Assembly: GCA_902781745.1 (NCBI GenBank) | Contig: CACZKM010000007.1 | Coordinates: forward strand, 22,168-86,167 | DNA from: Oscillospiraceae bacterium | GTDB lineage: Bacteria; Bacillota; Clostridia; Oscillospirales; Oscillospiraceae | Reading direction: 5' to 3' | DNA length: 64,000 bases | Shown here: positions 60,700-64,000 of the stretch, in pieces | Layout of the letters: each line of letters begins with the position of its first letter | Position numbering within the stretch: the first letter of the stretch is position 1 | Program-made: the position numbers and the translations under genes | The notes under the pieces: model-generated | Databases searched by the model: none | Seen by the model: only the letters and a program-made list of their open reading frames with translations | Told to the model about the DNA's origin: nothing

Positions 60700-60728
60700 A
60701 TTCTTGACCGGGACACAGGGAGATATAC
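60700..60728 (-). promoter_or_regulatory. Possible sigma-F/sigma-G promoter
   Basis: On the minus strand GTATA (60724-60728), 15 bases, GTCAAGAAT (60700-60708), close to the forespore sigma pattern (GxATA, N15, GGxxAxAAT). About 60 bases upstream of the SpoIIQ-like gene. Confidence 0.4.
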
Positions 60729-60744
60729 ACTTTGCATGGATTTT

Positions 60745-61638
60745 TTATACGCCGGAGAGGTCAAAGGCGGGGATATAGTCCGCCTGGGCGGCCTCGGGGC
60801 CCTGGGCGTAGCCCTCCAGCCCCAGGTTGGCCATGTAGTCCGCCGCCGCCCGGACCTCGCTCTTCCGCAGGCGGCGGTCGATCTCGGGGAAGTCCGCCGC
60901 CCGGCCCCAGGGGAGGTACTGGCTCATGAGGGAGAAGAGGACGGTCTTTGGCGGGAAGGCCGACGCCACCCAGTCCATGACCTCCTTGGCCCGGGCCAGC
61001 CGTCCGGGGAGAAGGAGGTGGCGGATGACCACCCCCCGGGTCAGCAGGCCGTCCCCGTCCAGGGCATAGGGCCCCGTCTGCCGGACCATCTCCGTGATGG
61101 CCCTTCGGGCAGTCTCGGGGTAGTCCGCCGCCCCGGAATACCGCCTGGCCCCGGCCTCGTCGGGGTATTTGTAATCGGGCAGGTAGATCTGCACCTTCCC
61201 CTCCAGGGCCCGGAGGGTCTCCACCCGGTCATATCCCCCGCTGTTCCACACCACGGGGACGGGGAGGGGGTCCGACAGGGCCTCCAGGACCACATGGGCG
61301 TAGTGGGAGGGGTTCACCAGGTCGATGTTGTGGGCCCCGGCGTGGATGAGTTCAAAGAAGATGGCCCGGAGCCGGTCCGGGGTGACGGCCTTCCCCTTGT
61401 CCTCCTGGCTGATCTCGTAGTTCTGGCAGAAGACGCACCCCAGGGAGCAGCCGGAGAAGAACACCGTCCCCGCCCCTCTGGTGCCGGACAGGGGGGGTTC
61501 CTCCCACCGGTGGAGGGCGGCCCGGGCCAGGACGGGGGTTTCGGGCATCCGGCACCGGCCGGCGGCCTTGGTCCGGTCGGCCCGGCACATCCGGGGGCAG
61601 AGGGTGCAGGCCCGGGGGTCAAAGGACAGGGTACTCAC
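60745..61638 (-). CDS. Radical SAM protein (PflA-like)
   Basis: A 297-residue radical SAM protein with an N-terminal cysteine cluster (CTLCPRMCRADR and GRCRMP) followed by the SAM cluster motif CSLGCVFCQNYEIS, the family of short PflA-like proteins of unknown substrate. GTG start overlaps the mutY stop codon (GTGA), so translation is coupled; AGGGAGG ribosome site. No glycyl radical enzyme is adjacent. Domain call firm, role unknown. Confidence 0.85.
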   Translation of the reverse strand: MSTLSFDPRACTLCPRMCRADRTKAAGRCRMPETPVLARAALHRWEEPPLSGTRGAGTVFFSGCSLGCVFCQNYEISQEDKGKAVTPDRLRAIFFELIHAGAHNIDLVNPSHYAHVVLEALSDPLPVPVVWNSGGYDRVETLRALEGKVQIYLPDYKYPDEAGARRYSGAADYPETARRAITEMVRQTGPYALDGDGLLTRGVVIRHLLLPGRLARAKEVMDWVASAFPPKTVLFSLMSQYLPWGRAADFPEIDRRLRKSEVRAAADYMANLGLEGYAQGPEAAQADYIPAFDLSGV

Positions 61639-62675
61639 AGCAGCCTCCCTTCCACCAGGTCCCGGAAGGGGGCGAAGGCGCTGGGGATGGCGTAGGTCCC
61701 GGACCAGTCCGCCTTCCCCGCCCACACCCAGCCCCCGGGGAGGGTCTCGCTTTGGACCTCTCCCACCCGGGCGGTCATGTGCCACTCCACGTGGGTGAAG
61801 ATGTGGGTCCCCGCGCCGCCGAAGGCCAGATCGGAGACGGAGACGCCCTGGTCTGTCAGGAAATCCTCCGCCGGGGCAAGGGAATTGGGATACTCCCACA
61901 ATCCCGCCAGCAGGCCCTTGGCGGGGCGCTTCCGCAGGGCCACCTTGCCCTCCCGGAAGAGGAGGAAGACCACCCGGTCCTCCCGCCGCCGGGGCTTTTT
62001 CGCCGGGCGGACGGGGAGCGCCCCGGTGCGGCCCGTCCGGCAGGCGGCGCAGAAATCCCGGGCGGGGCATTGCCGGCACAGGGGCGCGCCGTTGGGCAGG
62101 CAGACCGTGGCCCCCAGGTCCATCATGGCCTGGTTGAACCGCCCCGGGGCCTCCAGGGGCATCACCTGCCGGAGGGCCTCGGTGAAGTGCCGCTTGCCCT
62201 TGGCGGTGGTCACGTCGGTGGGGTCCCCCATGACCCGGGCGGCCACCCGGAGGAGGTTGCCGTCCACCGCCGGGACGGGCTGGCCGAAGGCGATGGAGGC
62301 GATGGCCCCGGCGGTGTAGTCCCCGATCCCCGCCAGGGCCCGGATGTCCCTGTAGTCCGACGGAAAGACCCCGCCGTGGCGGTCCATGATCTGCCGGGCG
62401 GCTTTTTGGAGGTTCCGGGCCCGGCTGTAGTACCCCAGGCCCTGCCAGAGCTTCATGAGCTTTTCTTCCTCCCCGGCGGCCAGGTCCGCCACCGTGGGGA
62501 AGGCATCCAGGAACCGGGCGTAGTAGCCCAGCACCGCCGCCACCCGGGTCTGCTGAAGCATGATCTCCGACACCCACACCCGGTAGGGGTCGGGGTCCCG
62601 CCGCCAGGGCAGGTCCCGGGCGTTGTCCCGGTACCAGGCCAGCAGGGGGATGGGAAGCTGAGAGAGAGGGTCCAT
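61635..62675 (-). CDS. mutY: A/G-specific adenine glycosylase
   Basis: A 346-residue base-excision enzyme removing A opposite 8-oxoG. Catalytic Glu in SEIMLQQTRV, helix-hairpin-helix LAGIGDYTAGAIASIAFGQ, catalytic Asp in VDGNLLRV, a 4Fe-4S loop (CLPNGAPLCRQCPARDFC) and a C-terminal NUDIX-like 8-oxoG recognition domain. Start at 62675 follows AGGAGAAC and lies next to the stop of the pseudouridine synthase gene; the genes form one unit with the radical SAM gene. Confidence 0.95.
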   Translation of the reverse strand: MDPLSQLPIPLLAWYRDNARDLPWRRDPDPYRVWVSEIMLQQTRVAAVLGYYARFLDAFPTVADLAAGEEEKLMKLWQGLGYYSRARNLQKAARQIMDRHGGVFPSDYRDIRALAGIGDYTAGAIASIAFGQPVPAVDGNLLRVAARVMGDPTDVTTAKGKRHFTEALRQVMPLEAPGRFNQAMMDLGATVCLPNGAPLCRQCPARDFCAACRTGRTGALPVRPAKKPRRREDRVVFLLFREGKVALRKRPAKGLLAGLWEYPNSLAPAEDFLTDQGVSVSDLAFGGAGTHIFTHVEWHMTARVGEVQSETLPGGWVWAGKADWSGTYAIPSAFAPFRDLVEGRLL

Positions 62676-62676
62676 A

Positions 62677-63505
62677 TCAGTTCTCCTGTAACAGAGCGTA
62701 GAGTTCATCGGGCAGGGGAGAGGTCAGGGCAAGGACCTGGCCGGTCACCGGCTGGCGCAGGGTCAGGGAGGCCGAGTGGAGGGCGAACCGGTTGGGGAGG
62801 GCCGGGTCCTCGGTCCCGTAGAGGAAGTCCCCCGCCAGGGGACAGCCCAGCCAGCTCAGGTGGACCCGGATCTGATGGGTCCGCCCGGTGTCCAGGGCCA
62901 GGGAGACCAGGCTCCGCCCGTTCCCCGTGTCCAGCACCCGGTAATGGGTCCGGGCGGGGGAGCCCGCCGGGTCCGCCTGCCGCCGGAGCACCGAGCCGGG
63001 CTGGCGGGCGATGGGCAAGTCGATGACCCCGGAAAGGGGATCGGGGACCCCCTGGCACACCGCCAGGTAGGTCCGCTTTAGGGTCCCGTCCCGGAGCTGG
63101 GCCTGGAGGCGCTCGTGGGCGTGGGCGTGCTTGGCCACCGCCATGAGGCCCGAGGTCCCCCGGTCCAGCCGGTTGACGGGGTGGAAGGCGGCGGTGAGCC
63201 CGATTGTTTCGTAATGATGATAGAGGAAATTTGCCAGCGTGTCCCCGTGGTGGCCCTGGCTGGGGTGGACGGGCACCCCCCCGGCCTTGTCCAGGATGAG
63301 AAGATCGTCGTCCTCGTAGCGGATGTCCAGGGGGCCCTCCACGGCCTCGATGGCGGGGTTGGAGGCCTCGTCCCCCACGGCCACGGACAGGACCTGTCCC
63401 GTCCCGGCCCGGGCGGTGGTGAAGACGGGGAGACCGTCCAGGGTGATGCCGCCGTCCAGAGCCTTGGCCCGGCGGACGGCGGCGGCGGACGAAACCGCAA
63501 GCAGA
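62677..63505 (-). CDS. RluA/RluD family pseudouridine synthase, 5' end missing
   Basis: Converts uridine to pseudouridine in rRNA. The catalytic Asp is in HPVNRLDRGTSGLM; GRTHQIRVHLSWLGCPLAGDFLYG and the RFALHSASL segment are also family features. Homology continues upstream of the first in-frame GTG (63384) through GGITLDGLPVFTTARAGTGQVLSV to about SSAAAVRRAKAL, an S4-like start, then stops at about 63500 without a start codon. The first 15-25 residues are therefore replaced by unrelated DNA at the boundary. First gene of the mutY unit. Confidence 0.88.
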
Positions 63506-63510
63506 CTAAT
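63493..63510. other. Probable chimeric junction
   Basis: Left of this point GC-rich sequence encodes a leftward rluA-family gene whose start is missing; right of it lower-GC sequence encodes the middle of an unrelated rightward protein. Both frames are cut mid-domain. Confidence 0.75.
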
Positions 63511-64000
63511 GTTCTTGGTGCGCAGTCAACTTCTTATGTTGATCTTAAATTAGCGACGCGCAATCTTGTTACCAATCAGCTTGATGCGGATGGTTACCCC
63601 CGCGCGACGTATACCGGTACGTCGCTTGAAGAATTATTCGGCGACGCTACGGACGCCAACCATCTTTTCATCAAGAGCATTTACGACGGAACAGGTTATT
63701 TCCAGTACTTCAGCACTCAGAACTTTGCAGAGCTGGAGCAGGACGGAAACTTTACCGTTTACAACCAGTTAGGTACGATAGAAACCAACACTAACAGCCA
63801 GGGTCACGGTCAGTTTATGCCGTATAATGAGCTTGACCCGACAAGGATTTCATCCGACTATACAAACATCACAGACGTTTATAATAAGCCTCTGCCGATC
63901 AATGACCCGCGCCGCGGTGAGCAGCTTTATTCATTCTCGCATGCAGATGCGCAATACTTTTTCGGTATGGAGATGGAAGCGAGCTTTATTCAGAGCGAAG
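63499..64000 (+). CDS. Internal fragment of a large surface protein (fibro-slime-like)
   Basis: One frame is open from the junction to the end of the window (167 codons, neither start nor stop). It contains NHLFIKSIYDGTGYFQYFST, FTVYNQLG, GQFMPYNELDP and ADAQYFFGMEMEASF, the pattern that precedes a fibro-slime domain in large Firmicutes surface proteins. Codon use is clearly less GC-rich (many AAT, TTT, GAA, TAT codons) than in the rest of the window, so it probably derives from another genome. Confidence 0.5.

Noticed and set aside
63566-63772. ORF of 68 codons on the plus strand
   Set aside because: It lies out of frame inside the open surface-protein frame that runs to the window end and has no ribosome site.

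Overview
The window looks like one chromosome segment of a high-GC, spore-forming anaerobe of the order Oscillospirales/Eubacteriales (Flavonifractor/Lawsonibacter-like; family-level inference only). Support comes from the very GC-rich codon usage with AGGAGG-type ribosome binding sites, the SCIFF peptide/maturase pair, SpoIVB and a SpoIIQ-like peptidase, S-layer-homology (SLH) proteins, a glycyl radical enzyme, a T-box-controlled alaS and large numbers of foldback repeats between genes. The last ~500 bases (from about 63500) have lower GC and different codon use, and both reading frames at the boundary are cut mid-gene. They are most simply explained by a chimeric join.

Layout. 1-4.5 kb: 3' end of a PFL (UPF0210) gene, a P-loop protein, a zinc-ribbon protein, and a copper ATPase with a CopZ-like tail. 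4.6-8 kb: MoxR ATPase plus VWA protein flanked by two Uma2 genes. 8-10.6 kb: a SanA-like protein, a small acidic protein, scfB and scfA. 10.6-13.6 kb: two paralogous secreted SH3/SLH proteins. 14-17 kb: spoIVB, a Gly-rich membrane protein and PspA. 17.4-22.2 kb: hybrid histidine kinase, murB and an unknown protein. 22.6-26.4 kb: a self-contained double-glycine peptide export cassette (one precursor, membrane-fusion protein, C39 ABC exporter, two duplicated precursors). 26.5-29.8 kb: frameshifted cardiolipin synthase, a hybrid gene remnant, NUDIX and ADP-ribosylglycohydrolase. 30.4-32.4 kb: ECF sigma/anti-sigma pair and an acidic membrane protein. 32.4-35.6 kb: glycyl radical enzyme and activase. 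36.5-39.8 kb: T-box, alaS, HIT protein. 39.9-40.2 kb: a type I toxin. 40.2-43.4 kb: MarR/radical SAM pair, glutathione peroxidase, monooxygenase. 43.6-47 kb: large SLH surface protein. 47.7-52 kb: NrdD-like small protein, M23 peptidase, ion permease. 52.1-58.6 kb: MarR regulator, thrH, YegP-like and NHLP-like small proteins, universal stress protein, FeoAB fusion and FeoB-associated protein. 58.6-63.5 kb: AraC regulator, SpoIIQ-like protein, radical SAM, mutY and a truncated rluA-family gene.

The most interesting items are: the peptide-export cassette, whose precursors come with no visible modification enzyme; a glycyl radical enzyme whose cysteine motif lacks the usual Glu; a palindrome GTTAGC-N4-GCTAAC shared by a marR promoter, a probable small-RNA promoter and the feoAB leader; a 26-residue holin-like toxin whose mRNA ends are complementary; six copies of a 21-nt hairpin whose arms change by compensatory substitutions and which is embedded in other repeat families; and an in-frame ribosome binding site/ATG inside copA that could release a free CopZ chaperone.
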